Shown in pieces: positions 42,284-51,589 of a stretch of DNA of 64,000 nucleotides. The stretch spans positions 558,001 to 622,000 of the forward strand of contig NZ_BAABWG010000001.1 of assembly GCF_040372165.1 (NCBI RefSeq), given 5' to 3'. Origin of the DNA: Hydrogenophaga sp040372165. Its GTDB lineage: Bacteria; Pseudomonadota; Gammaproteobacteria; Burkholderiales; Burkholderiaceae_C. Below the pieces are notes generated by a model. That model was not told where the DNA came from and did not search any database. It saw only the letters and a list, made by a program, of their open reading frames with translations. Position 1 is the first letter of the stretch. Every line of letters starts with the position of its first letter. The translations under genes were made by a program, and so were the position numbers.

Positions 42284-42927
42284 GGATTCAAGTCCTTTGA
42301 AGTCGCGCCAGGTGCCGTGAGCATCCGCTCCACGTACCGGGCGACGGTGTCGATTTCGAGGTTGACCGGCGTCTCGGCCCTGAGCTGGCCCAGCGAGGTG
42401 TTTTCAACTGTGTGAGGGATGAGGTTGATGCTGAACTCGCAGCCATCCGGCACGTCGGCGATGCGGTTGACCGTCAGGCTCACACCATTGACAGTGATCG
42501 ATCCTTTGTAGGCCAGGTATTTGCCCAGCTCCACAGGCGCCAGAATGCGCAGTTCCCAGCTCTCGCCCACGCGTTCAAATGACGCCACACGGCCCACGCC
42601 ATCGACGTGGCCCGAGACGATGTGTCCCCCCAGGCGGTCGTGGGCGCGCAAAGCCTTTTCCAGGTTGATGCTCGCCCCGGCCTGGTCGAGGCCGGCGGTC
42701 TTGTCCAGAGACTCCGCTGAAATGTCGATGGTGAATTGCCGGGCAGGCATATCCAGAGTGGTGACGGTCATGCAGGCGCCGTTGAGCGCAATGCTGTCGC
42801 CCAGGCCCACGTCGTCGAGGTAGCCTGGCGGCGCCTCGATGGTGAGTCGCTTGCCATGATCCAAAGAGCTGCCCAGGTCGTTGAGGGCGGCGATGCGCCC
42901 CACGCCGGTGATGATGCCGGTAAACAT
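42280..42927 (-). CDS. ribE: Riboflavin synthase alpha subunit
   Basis: A 215-residue enzyme that dismutates two lumazines to riboflavin. Two lumazine-binding repeats are visible: MFTGIITGVGRIAAL with SIALNGACMTVT, and GHIVSGHVDGVGRVAS with SITVNGVSLTVN. The ATGA overlap with the downstream ribBX gene shows translational coupling. About 100 bases separate it from ribD; no riboswitch was recognised there. Confidence 0.96.
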   Translation of the reverse strand: MFTGIITGVGRIAALNDLGSSLDHGKRLTIEAPPGYLDDVGLGDSIALNGACMTVTTLDMPARQFTIDISAESLDKTAGLDQAGASINLEKALRAHDRLGGHIVSGHVDGVGRVASFERVGESWELRILAPVELGKYLAYKGSITVNGVSLTVNRIADVPDGCEFSINLIPHTVENTSLGQLRAETPVNLEIDTVARYVERMLTAPGATSKDLNP

Positions 42928-43027
42928 GGCGTTATTTTCGCAGGGTTTCGGGTGGGGCCGGTCCGGCGAGGGACTTTCTCCACAAAAAATTGCTTGTGCA
43001 GTGCCTGGATGCCGGCATGCACAGGGG

Positions 43028-44224
43028 TCAGGTGCTCAAAAATGCGTCATTTCCTGCAAATCGGACCTGCAGACGCAGATCTGGCCCTATCTGCGTAACG
43101 TCGGAGAACTGCATTCGGCGGGCATTGGCCAGTTTGTCCAGTGCGGGCAGCGATAGCAAGGGCAGCCCCGGCCCGAGTACCACCGGCGCCTGATAGACAA
43201 GCAGCTCGTCCACCAGGCCGGCACAAAGCAGGGCGCCGCTGAGGGTCGGGCCTGCCTCTACATGCAATTCGTTGGTCTCGCCCTCGCCACCCAGCCAGGC
43301 CATGAGGGCGTGAAGATCCACCTTGCCGTCAGGGGAGGGCAGGTCCAGGTGGCTGATCAGCTGGTTTTGTTGTGCCTGCTCTTCCGCGGGAGGGGTGCTT
43401 CCCATGCCGTTTCGGGCCGCCGCTCCGCTGGCGCTACCCACCAGTGTTACCTGGCGAGGACTTCCCTGAGCGGAGGGGCCAAACAGCCGGGCAGATGCCG
43501 GCGTGCGCCGCTGACTGTCCACCACCACCAGGTGGGGTTGGCGCGGCGTGACGAAGTCCCGCACGTCCAGCATTGGATCGTCGGCCAGCACCGTGCCCAC
43601 GCCGGTCAGCACGCGGCAGGCGCGAGCTCGCCAGGCATGGCCGTCAGCGCGTGCCTCCGGGCTGGTGATCCACTGGCTTTCCCCGTCTGGCAAGGCTGTC
43701 TTGCCGTCCAGTGAGCACGCCAGCTTCATGCGCACCCATGGGCGCTTGCGTACCATCCGGCTAAAAAAGCCGATGTTGAGCTCTTTCGCGGCGATCGCGA
43801 CGGGATGGGAGACCGGTAACACCTCGACATCGATGCCTGCAGATCGCAGGCGCTCGACACCACTGCCGGCAACAAGCGGGTTCGGGTCCAGTGTGGCGAC
43901 CACCACCTTGGCCACACCCGCCGCTATCAGGGCGTCGCAACAGGGTGGGGTGCGGCCATGGTGGGAGCAAGGCTCCAGGGTCACGTATGCGGTAGCGCCT
44001 TGTGTGTCATGACCCAGGGCACGTGCATTGCGCAGCGCCACCACCTCGGCATGGGCGCTCCCCGCTGCCTCTGTGGCGCCTTCCCCGATCAAGGCATTGG
44101 ATGCCGAGATGAGCACGCAACCCACGCGGGGGTTGGGGCTAGGGACATGCTGGGTACGCTCCGCAAACTCGATCGCTGTGGCCCAATGTTTGGGGAGTGG
44201 GGGCTTCATGATGGGCGGCAACAT
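43028..44224 (-). CDS. ribD: Bifunctional pyrimidine deaminase/reductase of riboflavin synthesis
   Basis: A 398-residue two-domain enzyme. The deaminase has the zinc motif HAEVVALRNA plus PCSHHGRTPPCCDAL. The reductase has RMKLACSLDGKTALPDGESQWIT and the NADPH/substrate residues around ELHVEAGPTLSGALL. The ATG at 44224 (followed by a second ATG at 44209) lies at the start of the conserved region; the longer open frame to 44467 is not family-like. It is first in the presumed rib-nusB-ybgC-tol operon. I looked for an FMN riboswitch upstream and found none. Confidence 0.95.
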   Translation of the reverse strand: MLPPIMKPPLPKHWATAIEFAERTQHVPSPNPRVGCVLISASNALIGEGATEAAGSAHAEVVALRNARALGHDTQGATAYVTLEPCSHHGRTPPCCDALIAAGVAKVVVATLDPNPLVAGSGVERLRSAGIDVEVLPVSHPVAIAAKELNIGFFSRMVRKRPWVRMKLACSLDGKTALPDGESQWITSPEARADGHAWRARACRVLTGVGTVLADDPMLDVRDFVTPRQPHLVVVDSQRRTPASARLFGPSAQGSPRQVTLVGSASGAAARNGMGSTPPAEEQAQQNQLISHLDLPSPDGKVDLHALMAWLGGEGETNELHVEAGPTLSGALLCAGLVDELLVYQAPVVLGPGLPLLSLPALDKLANARRMQFSDVTQIGPDLRLQVRFAGNDAFLST

Positions 44225-44503
44225 GGTGACTTGATTCAAAGCAAGTCTAAATCCTACCGGGCGAAACAAGCCGAATAAACACTTCATCAGGTCATTCCGC
44301 CCAGGCTTTATGTCTGCATGGTCACCCGGCCGGAGTATGAGGTCCGTTCTCCTGTTTCTAAAGAAGACAACAAAAGGAGTACCGCCCGTCTTTAGGAATC
44401 CCCCACTCGTCTCGACGACCTCGCGCTGCGACTGCGAAGCACTATATTCGCTCTTAATGCAACGCAATTCAGCATATTCGCCGCTCCAAGCGGTTGTTAT
44501 TCC
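44225..44503. other. Intergenic region between divergent ribD and the minor-pilin cluster
   Basis: About 280 bases hold the start regions of both transcription units. A TATATT (44443-44448) is a possible -10 for the pilin direction, without a good -35. CTAAAGA (44358) and TCTTTAG (44389) form a 7-bp inverted repeat. Neither a sigma-54 element nor an FMN riboswitch was recognised. Confidence 0.5.
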
Positions 44504-44971
44504 ATGAAGAAGCAGTCCGGCTTTACAGCGATCGAGATGATGGTTTCAGTGGCGATTCTCGCCATACTGGTTGGCATTGGGATCCCGAGTCTCCGTCTTC
44601 TTATTCAGAGCATGCAGATCTCGGCTGTGACCAACGATGTCGTGAGCACGCTTCAAGTCGCTCGTAGCGAAGCCGTCAAGCGCGGAGTCCCTGTGACAGT
44701 TTGCTCAAGCAATAACCAGGCTACATGTAGTGGCGGCTGGATCGATGGATGGGTCGTTCGAGACAATGCCGCCGCCGCCAATCCGCCGTTTCGAGTTTGG
44801 CCGGCTACGCGGGCTGGAGTGGGAATTGTGGTTGGGGGCGCAGTTGAGTTCAACGCCTTGGGCGGGGTGACCAATGCGCAGTGTTTCCAGATCACCTTGG
44901 ATACCCTGACACGCTTTGTTGGCGTTGGGCCTTCTGGGCGAGTTGCTTCTTCCAATGTGGCATGTCCTTAG
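44504..44971 (+). CDS. fimT: Type IV minor pilin, GspH/FimT family
   Basis: A 155-residue pseudopilin. The prepilin peptidase site is KKQSG followed by FTAIEMMVSVAILAILVGIG, with Glu at +5 of the mature protein and the hydrophobic N-terminal helix used for membrane anchoring and assembly. The body has the GspH pattern VVSTLQVARSEAVKRGVPVTVCSS with cysteine pairs at the centre and end. It is first of a minor-pilin cluster (pilV, pilW, pilX, pilY1) that primes type IV pilus assembly. Confidence 0.9.
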   Translation: MKKQSGFTAIEMMVSVAILAILVGIGIPSLRLLIQSMQISAVTNDVVSTLQVARSEAVKRGVPVTVCSSNNQATCSGGWIDGWVVRDNAAAANPPFRVWPATRAGVGIVVGGAVEFNALGGVTNAQCFQITLDTLTRFVGVGPSGRVASSNVACP

Positions 44972-44990
44972 TAATGAATCGGTACTTGTG

Positions 44991-45584
44991 ATGAATATTA
45001 ATCAACCACGTCAAGCCCTTCGGGTTGCTTTGATGCGTCGGCAAGTGTCGAAGTTTCAGGCTGGGGCGACTTTGATTGAGGTTCTGGTCGCGATTGTTGT
45101 ACTTGCGTTTGGCGTCATTGGAATGGCGGGAATGCAGTTCGCGGGAATCAAATACAACCACAGCGCGTCTCTTCGAACGCAGGCAACGAGTCTTGCATAC
45201 GACTTGGCGGACAGGGCTCGCGCCAACCTCGCGGCCTGTGACGCTGCTGTCTGCGCGTATGAAACACCGCTCGGAGCCGCCTTTGACGGAAACGCTGCGG
45301 AAGCGTGTGGGCTGCCGCTGATGGCCGCTGGCGGTGCGGCGGCCTTGGCTGCCACTGACGTGAACCAGTGGAAGAGTTGTGTCGAGAATGCCCTTCCAGC
45401 TGGGCAAGGGCTGGCGGCACGTCTTGCGCCGAATACTGCGTTCGTTGATCAGTGTGGGGTCACGCATGCAGGGACGGGTATCGAGGTTTTCGTCGTAGAG
45501 ATCAACTGGAACGATAGTCGCCTTCAAGCAGGCGCTAACGCGCGCGACTGCGTTGTTGTTCGCACTCAAGTGAGGCCTCTCTGA
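44991..45584 (+). CDS. pilV: Type IV pilus modification/minor pilin PilV
   Basis: A 197-residue prepilin. The cleavage region is SKFQAG followed by ATLIEVLVAIVVLAFGVIG, with Glu at +5 and Ala at +1. A long leader (about 25 residues from the ATG at 44991) precedes it. An internal ATG at 45033 would shorten the leader to the usual size, so the start is uncertain. Four to six cysteines in the body suggest disulfides. It follows fimT by 20 bases and precedes pilW with no gap. Confidence 0.88.
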   Translation: MNINQPRQALRVALMRRQVSKFQAGATLIEVLVAIVVLAFGVIGMAGMQFAGIKYNHSASLRTQATSLAYDLADRARANLAACDAAVCAYETPLGAAFDGNAAEACGLPLMAAGGAAALAATDVNQWKSCVENALPAGQGLAARLAPNTAFVDQCGVTHAGTGIEVFVVEINWNDSRLQAGANARDCVVVRTQVRPL

Positions 45585-45585
45585 T

Positions 45586-46416
45586 ATGAATAAATTCAAC
45601 AACCGCATTCGCTCGGTCAGGCGACAAGCTGGTCTGACGCTTGTGGAGTTGATGATCGGTGTGGCTTTGGGCTTGCTGATCCTCTCTGCGGTCTTGTACG
45701 TATTCGCCGGTAGCGTCACGAGTTATCGTCAGCAGGATTCCCTGTCGGTGGTTCAGGAGTCTGGCCGGATTGCGCTTGAGGTTGTCAATCGCGATCTTCG
45801 GATGGCTGGCAACCCAGGCTGTGGCAACTTGGCTTTTCTCGAGCATCAAACGCCGGCGGAATTTAGCGATGCGGTATCGCTGACGCCAGCGCCTTCTGGA
45901 GCGGCGGCAACGCCTGACTCTGTGACTATTGTGAGAGGCAGCGCCGAGTTTGCTGTGGTTTCCACTTCGCCTGCGACTAACCAGGTTCAGTTGGTCAGCG
46001 CAGCCCCGTTGGGCAATATCAACCCTGGCGACAAACTGCTTCTGTCAGACTGCATCACGACGGACGTCATGACGGTTGCTGCCATCGCAGGAAACCTGGT
46101 GTCGGGATCGGCAGTGTCCAAACAGTATCCCGCTGGTGCCCGCGTGATGCGGCTGGATACGGTGACATATTCGGTTGGCGGCGGTGAACTCTTGCGCAAT
46201 GGTCAGGCGATTGCCACCTCAGTTGAAAACTTGAAGTTTTACTACGGAATTTCTAACGGAGTCCAAAGGGCCGCAGCTCGCTATGACGCTGCTCCCGCCG
46301 TTGCTGAACTGAGCAACATTGTGGCCGTCAAGCTATCTTTGTCTTTGGTCGAGGGACGCCCAGCCGCACGGCAGGTTTTTTCCTCTACTGTCGCGCTACG
46401 AAATCGGGCCCCCTGA
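45586..46416 (+). CDS. pilW: Type IV minor pilin PilW
   Basis: A 276-residue prepilin with leader RQAG followed by LTLVELMIGVALGLLILSAVL (Glu +5). The PilW-type region VQESGRIALEVVNRDLRMAGNPGCGN follows. The C-terminal part (VENLKFYYGISN, LSNIVAVKLSLSLV) matches PilW proteins. It is translated one base after the pilV stop. Minor pilins of this set sit at the pilus tip or prime its assembly together with PilY1. Confidence 0.92.
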   Translation: MNKFNNRIRSVRRQAGLTLVELMIGVALGLLILSAVLYVFAGSVTSYRQQDSLSVVQESGRIALEVVNRDLRMAGNPGCGNLAFLEHQTPAEFSDAVSLTPAPSGAAATPDSVTIVRGSAEFAVVSTSPATNQVQLVSAAPLGNINPGDKLLLSDCITTDVMTVAAIAGNLVSGSAVSKQYPAGARVMRLDTVTYSVGGGELLRNGQAIATSVENLKFYYGISNGVQRAAARYDAAPAVAELSNIVAVKLSLSLVEGRPAARQVFSSTVALRNRAP

Positions 46417-46437
46417 GTCGCATCAAGGTCATTTTTT

Positions 46438-46938
46438 ATGGACATCCGAACCAAACGTTTCCATCGCATGCAGGCGCGCCGCAATGCAAGCGCGAAGCTT
46501 CGCTCTGACCAAAAAGGCGCAGTTTTGGCCATTGGACTTATTTTGCTGGCAGTGTTGACGCTTTGGGGCGTTCAGGCCATGCGAAGCAATCTTTCGCAAG
46601 AGCGCATGGCCTTTAATATGCGTGATCGAAACGTGGCCTTTCAAGCTGCTGAGGCAGCGCTTCGTGTGGGAGAGGTAAACGGACCGTTTGATTCATCCGG
46701 GGTTGCTCTTGCCGATCCTATGAATTGGGGCGCTGGAGAAGAAACCGGGACGTTGGTCGACTTCGATGGTGATCTCTCTGCAGACCCGAAATACCATGTC
46801 GGTCCACCTCAGTATGTCAGGGTGGGGATTGTCATTCCCCCGGAATACCGCCTGATTTATCCCATTGGTGCGCAGGCCCAAGGATCGCAGCCTGGAAGTA
46901 TCGTGATCCTCCAGTCTGGATTTGAACCGGCCAACTGA
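46438..46938 (+). CDS. pilX: Type IV minor pilin PilX
   Basis: A 166-residue protein of the PilX class. The N-terminal hydrophobic helix follows a Lys-Gly site (SDQKG, then AVLAIGLILLAVLTLWGVQAM) and lacks the usual Glu at +5, as is common in PilX. The conserved block AFNMRDRNVAFQAAEAALRVGE follows. It lies between pilW and pilY1, the standard order. Confidence 0.88.
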   Translation: MDIRTKRFHRMQARRNASAKLRSDQKGAVLAIGLILLAVLTLWGVQAMRSNLSQERMAFNMRDRNVAFQAAEAALRVGEVNGPFDSSGVALADPMNWGAGEETGTLVDFDGDLSADPKYHVGPPQYVRVGIVIPPEYRLIYPIGAQAQGSQPGSIVILQSGFEPAN

Positions 46939-47016
46939 TGTTTGGCACTGTCTAGAAACCATGCTTTGTAAAGGTCGTCTTGGCTTGTGAAGAGCTGGGA
47001 CCGTTGGGAGCAAGAA

Positions 47017-50000
47017 ATGAGTTTGAAGAGAATTTGCCGTATGGCTACACGTGGGTCGACAGGTGTGGCCGTATTCGCGGCACTCGTGTTGGGAGCGCAC
47101 TTACCAGCGACGGCGCAGGTGAATCCAGCGGATAAACCGTTGTTTCTCTCATCAAGCGTCGATCCGAACATCATGTTCGTGCTGGATGACTCTGGTTCAA
47201 TGCACTGGGAGGTGACGCCGGATGATTACATTCGTCCGCGCTTCGTCTTCAGACCTGTTGCCGGTATGTATGGTGGCGCTGACTACGACGAATTTACAAC
47301 CTCAGTTCGCTACAACGCAGCGAACGCGGACGAACGCACCACTGCGCGTGCTTACCGCTCCTTTGCGCTGAACAAGTCTTACTACAATCCAGCCGTCACC
47401 TACAGGCCCTGGGCGCGGGAAGATGGGTCCCTCTTTCCCAATGCCAACCCGACCGCCGCATTTCACCATCCAATCCGGACGGGGCTTGGTACCCGCAACC
47501 TGACAGTCAACACCACTGAAAACACCCGGTGGATCTACCGTAATCAAACCGGTGGTCTATTCTGGTCGGAGGTGGGCTCCGGTTGGCGAAATGCCACGCA
47601 CTATCCTGCAGTGTACTTCCGCCATAACGGCGGGGCACTTTGGGATGCGGCCAATTACACACAAGTCAACATCATTGCTTCTACCACAAACTATACGGGG
47701 GATGGACGCGAAAACCGAACCGACTGTGTGGCGGGCAACTGCACTTATGCCCAGGAAATCCAGAACTTCGCCAACTGGTACACCTATTACCGCTCGCGAA
47801 TGCTGGCAGCCCAGGCAGGTATCGGTCGTGCCTTTTCGGCACAGTCGGACTCCATGCGAGTGGGCTTTGGGGCTATCAACAAGGACAGTTCGAGTGTTGA
47901 TGGTGTAAACACGGAAACAGTGATCCGAGGCGTGCGCAAGTTTGACGGAGCGGATCGTACTGCCTTCTTCAACGAGCTGTATGGCGGGGTCTGGAATCCA
48001 GCGAACACACCATTGCGGCGCGCGCTGGACGATGTCGGGCAGTATTTCAGTCGAACGGACAACCGCGGTCCATGGGGCGCGAGGCCGGGGATCAATGACT
48101 CGTCTGATCATTTGCAATGTCGCCAGAGTTTCTCGATTCTCATGACCGATGGCTACTGGAACAGCTCTCAAGCATCTACAGCTGCTGCACGACAGAACGT
48201 GGACAATACCAGCGGTCCAACCATCACGGACGCAGGTCCACCTGTCCGGTCGTTCCAGTACTCTCCAGGCACTCCTTTCTCCGATGTTACTGACAACACG
48301 CTGGCGGATGTTGCCATGTATTACTGGAACCAGGACTTGCGCCCTTCGCTGCCCAACAAGGTTCCAACGACTGACGAAAACCCCGCCTTCTGGCAGCACA
48401 TGGTGACCTATGGTGTCGGACTGGGGGTCTCCGGAACGATTGATCCAGATACCGCGTTTGGCGCTATTGATGCCTCGCCAGCAGTGAACATCACCTGGCC
48501 AGACCCTGAGTCGTCGAATCCTGCGAAGATTGACGATTTGCTGCACGCTGGGGTGAACAGTCGTGGTGGGTTCTTCTCAGCAGGGGACCCTGAGACGTTT
48601 GCCAATGAGCTGACCTCAGTTCTATCCAATATCGTGGCCAGAGTGACCTCCGCTGGTACGTCCGCGGCGGCCAGCTCTTCAACCCTTCAGACGGACACGC
48701 TGATCTATAACGCTAGCTTCCGTAGCACGGACTGGTCTGGAACTGTTGAGGCGCGCAACCTTGACGCCTATGGCGCACCTGATAAATCGGCAGCCGGGCT
48801 GGCATGGGATGCCGAGCAGGTTCTGGCTGCACGTACGCCAGCGTCGCGGAACATCTATACAAGTGCCGGACCGGGAAGCCCTGTTCCGTTGCTGCCTGCT
48901 GCTCTGAGCACTGCGCAAACGACTGCGTTGGGTATCAACCCTGGCGGAGCGCCAGCTTCTGCGGCGACGGCGAGCGATCGCGTCAACTGGCTACGTGGAG
49001 CGGATCATCCTGAGCTGCGATCGCGCGTGGTGGATGGCGTCATTCGCCGCGTGGGAGACATCATCAGCTCTGACCCTCAGTTCATGTACCAACGTGATTT
49101 TGGCTACACCTTGCTGCCGGGCACGGAAGGGACGAGCTACAAGACGTTCCGCAACAGTACTGCGTACAAGTCGCGCCCTGAAGTACTGATGGTGGGGACA
49201 AACGGCGGTATGTACCATGGGTTTGAAGCTGATACGGGCGTGGAGCTTTTTGCGTACGTGCCAAGCGAACTGCTGCTTCCCGGTAGCTCGGGCACGCATG
49301 CCCAGATCAATGATCTGATGCGCACCGACTATGACCATCGCTACTATGTTGATGGTGCGTCGATCGTCTCGGATGTGTACACGGGAGGACAGTGGCGTAC
49401 AGCGGCGGTGGGCACAATGGGCGCTGGAGGTCGAACGGTCTTCGCGCTCGACGTCTCCGACCCGACGAGCTTCAGTGCGTCTGACGTCATGTGGGAGTTC
49501 AAGTACGCCCCCAACACGTGTGTTGCCGATCCATCCGGCACCGGTGGAAGTACTGCATGCCGCGATATTGGGTATGGCGTGACTAACCCCAAGGTCGTGC
49601 GTATGGCCAACGGACGATGGGCTGCAGTTTTTGGAAACGGCTACAACAGCTTCGATCACCGGGCCAGGTTGATGGTCGTGGACATGCAGTCAGGCAGGCT
49701 GATGTACAACCTGCTGGTGCCTGACAACGTGGCAAACGCCGGTTCTGCGAGTGCAACGAATCCGAACGGATTGTCTCCTGTTGAAACCACTGATTGGCCG
49801 AATAACAACCTGATGATGGCCAATGCGTATGCCGGTGACCTTCTCGGCAACATGTGGCGCTTTGATTTCACCGGCACGTCTCCATCAATTCGGCGCATTT
49901 TCACGGCAGTGGATGGTTCGGACGTTAGACAGCCGATTCTGGCTCGCCCCCGGCTGGCGTTGAAGCCTGGGTCAACTTCGGAGATCGTGGTTCTCTTTGG

Positions 50001-50673
50001 GACGGGAAGCTATTTCCGGCTGAGCGATGACACGTCGACTCAGGTTCAGACGTTCTACGGGATCTTTGACAGCCCTTCGTCGACCGGGTCGCCTCCAAGT
50101 CGGTCAAGCTTGCTTGCGCAGACGATTACATCGAACATGAGTGCGATGACAGTTGGGAGTATCACCTATGAGCCAGGAACTCTGCGCTCCCTGTCTCAGC
50201 TTGGGTTGACCAACCAACCGGGATGGAGAGTGGATCTCCCAGTATCTGGAGAGCGTGTGGTCAGTGAGGGAGTTTTCCCCAGTGGACCATTCCAGAAGAG
50301 CATTCGATTCACAACCCTGGTCCCAGAGCTCGATCCATGTGGCTCAGGACGATCTGGATACTTGATGGATATGGACCTTTTGAGCGGTGGCCGGTCTTCT
50401 GAAGCTGCCTTTGATATCAACGGTGATGGTGAGATCGACGGTTCCGATGCGGCCTACAGCGGTTTGAAGGGTGGTAGTGGACAGAAGCCCCTCGTGATCA
50501 GGAACGGAAATGGTGGCGACAATAACCCGCCGCCGCCGCCGCCCAACCCCAATCCGAATGATCCACCTCCCTGCACGCAGGATTGCATCTACGATGAGGA
50601 TGGGAACCTGATCACGTCTGGTTCGAACACAGCAGGCCCGCTCGGCCGACAATCCTGGCGTCAATTGCGATAA
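47017..50673 (+). CDS. pilY1: PilY1/PilC-type pilus tip adhesin
   Basis: A 1218-residue exported adhesin that controls pilus extension. A signal peptide (residues 1 to about 34) ends near LPATAQVN. An N-terminal von Willebrand-like region carries the metal-site motif VLDDSGSM. The C-terminal beta-propeller (about residues 650-1130) begins near FMYQRDFGYTLLPG. A calcium loop of the type FDINGDGEIDGSDAA lies near the end, before a proline run and a cysteine pair. The ATG at 47017 has GGGAG six bases upstream; the GTG at 46987 is less likely. Composition is visibly more AT-rich than flanking housekeeping genes. Confidence 0.95.
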   Translation: MSLKRICRMATRGSTGVAVFAALVLGAHLPATAQVNPADKPLFLSSSVDPNIMFVLDDSGSMHWEVTPDDYIRPRFVFRPVAGMYGGADYDEFTTSVRYNAANADERTTARAYRSFALNKSYYNPAVTYRPWAREDGSLFPNANPTAAFHHPIRTGLGTRNLTVNTTENTRWIYRNQTGGLFWSEVGSGWRNATHYPAVYFRHNGGALWDAANYTQVNIIASTTNYTGDGRENRTDCVAGNCTYAQEIQNFANWYTYYRSRMLAAQAGIGRAFSAQSDSMRVGFGAINKDSSSVDGVNTETVIRGVRKFDGADRTAFFNELYGGVWNPANTPLRRALDDVGQYFSRTDNRGPWGARPGINDSSDHLQCRQSFSILMTDGYWNSSQASTAAARQNVDNTSGPTITDAGPPVRSFQYSPGTPFSDVTDNTLADVAMYYWNQDLRPSLPNKVPTTDENPAFWQHMVTYGVGLGVSGTIDPDTAFGAIDASPAVNITWPDPESSNPAKIDDLLHAGVNSRGGFFSAGDPETFANELTSVLSNIVARVTSAGTSAAASSSTLQTDTLIYNASFRSTDWSGTVEARNLDAYGAPDKSAAGLAWDAEQVLAARTPASRNIYTSAGPGSPVPLLPAALSTAQTTALGINPGGAPASAATASDRVNWLRGADHPELRSRVVDGVIRRVGDIISSDPQFMYQRDFGYTLLPGTEGTSYKTFRNSTAYKSRPEVLMVGTNGGMYHGFEADTGVELFAYVPSELLLPGSSGTHAQINDLMRTDYDHRYYVDGASIVSDVYTGGQWRTAAVGTMGAGGRTVFALDVSDPTSFSASDVMWEFKYAPNTCVADPSGTGGSTACRDIGYGVTNPKVVRMANGRWAAVFGNGYNSFDHRARLMVVDMQSGRLMYNLLVPDNVANAGSASATNPNGLSPVETTDWPNNNLMMANAYAGDLLGNMWRFDFTGTSPSIRRIFTAVDGSDVRQPILARPRLALKPGSTSEIVVLFGTGSYFRLSDDTSTQVQTFYGIFDSPSSTGSPPSRSSLLAQTITSNMSAMTVGSITYEPGTLRSLSQLGLTNQPGWRVDLPVSGERVVSEGVFPSGPFQKSIRFTTLVPELDPCGSGRSGYLMDMDLLSGGRSSEAAFDINGDGEIDGSDAAYSGLKGGSGQKPLVIRNGNGGDNNPPPPPPNPNPNDPPPCTQDCIYDEDGNLITSGSNTAGPLGRQSWRQLR

Positions 50674-50688
50674 GCGGAAGGAACGTCA

Positions 50689-51012
50689 ATGAACAAGGTT
50701 TACTCAATTGCGGCTATTTCGCTTTCATTGCTCATGCCATTGCAGGGCGTGGCCCAGCAACCACTGAGCCCTGAGTCTGAGATTCGAGGCCGGGTAGAAC
50801 AGTGGGCGCCCGGAGTGGGGCAAGTGAAAGTCAATGGCCAGACATACCGAATGTCGAAGAGTGTTCAGGTGATCGACAAGAAGGCTGCTCCTTTGCCGCG
50901 TCATGCGGTTCGAGCGGGGAGCCGTGTAAGCATCGTGGTCTCGGACAATGTTGTCACCCACGTAGTTGTCAATCCTGGCGAAGAGCCAACATTGGATGAG
51001 TCGCACAAATGA
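50689..51012 (+). CDS. Small exported PilY2-like protein
   Basis: A 107-residue protein with a signal peptide ending near LQGVAQQP and a small beta-rich body (RGRVEQWAPGVGQVKVNG, VRAGSRVSIVVSDN). It lies 15 bases after pilY1 and overlaps the next pilin start by 4 bases. Position and size match PilY2 of pseudomonads, but sequence evidence alone is weak, so it is named only by resemblance. It could assist PilY1 folding or placement. Confidence 0.7.
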   Translation: MNKVYSIAAISLSLLMPLQGVAQQPLSPESEIRGRVEQWAPGVGQVKVNGQTYRMSKSVQVIDKKAAPLPRHAVRAGSRVSIVVSDNVVTHVVVNPGEEPTLDESHK

Positions 51013-51458
51013 ACTGCAGTGGACAACCCTATTGCTCGAGCCGTCGAGAGGCAGGCTTCACTCTGATCGAGGTCATGATCGTAGCTGCTGTGGTCGCTAT
51101 TCTGGCCGCTGTGGCCTACCCGGCATATGAGGATTCGCGAAGGCGTGCTGCCAGGGCCGATGTGCAGTCAGACTTGATGGAGCTTGCTCAGGCCAGTGAG
51201 CGGTTTTTCTCTCAAAATAACCGCTACGATCAAACGCGAGCCGGGGCAGCATATGTACTGCCTTTTACCCAAAGCCCTCGGTCAGGCGTTGGCTTGAAAT
51301 ACAACATCCTTTTTGTTACGGCAGCGGCTGGGCAGACCTACACGCTGCAAGCCGTACCTGTTGGAAAGCAGGTGGCAGATGTTTGCGGCACATTGACGAT
51401 CAACCAGTTGGGTGTTTCGACGCCTGCGCTTGGAACAAACGGCCGACCCTGTTGGTGA
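51009..51458 (+). CDS. pilE: Type IV pilin PilE
   Basis: A 149-residue pilin with leader SRREAG followed by FTLIEVMIVAAVVAILAAVAYPAYEDS (Glu +5, Phe +1). The PilE-type central region is ELAQASERFFSQNNRYDQT, and a C-terminal cysteine pair (VCGTL, RPCW) should form the D-loop. It overlaps the preceding gene by 4 bases. PilE-type minor pilins close the fimT-pilVWX-pilY1-pilE cluster in many betaproteobacteria. Confidence 0.93.
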   Translation: MNCSGQPYCSSRREAGFTLIEVMIVAAVVAILAAVAYPAYEDSRRRAARADVQSDLMELAQASERFFSQNNRYDQTRAGAAYVLPFTQSPRSGVGLKYNILFVTAAAGQTYTLQAVPVGKQVADVCGTLTINQLGVSTPALGTNGRPCW

Positions 51459-51589
51459 GAGCCCATTGGGCTAGGCACTATTGCGTACTCAACTCCTATG
51501 GTCAAGTTTGGGTAGCGTTTCTGAGTCAACCTGCTAGGGGGTTCTGGTAGATCACGTTGGTTTTATATTTTCTTCTCAGGGAGGAGAAA

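Noticed and set aside
42928..43027. A hidden small gene between ribE and ribD
   Set aside because: No frame with a ribosome-binding site or plausible start was found in these 100 bases.
44225..44503. Possible FMN riboswitch upstream of ribD
   Set aside because: None of the conserved FMN-aptamer blocks (such as the GGGGC and CCCCACCGGCGG-like segments) was found on either strand.
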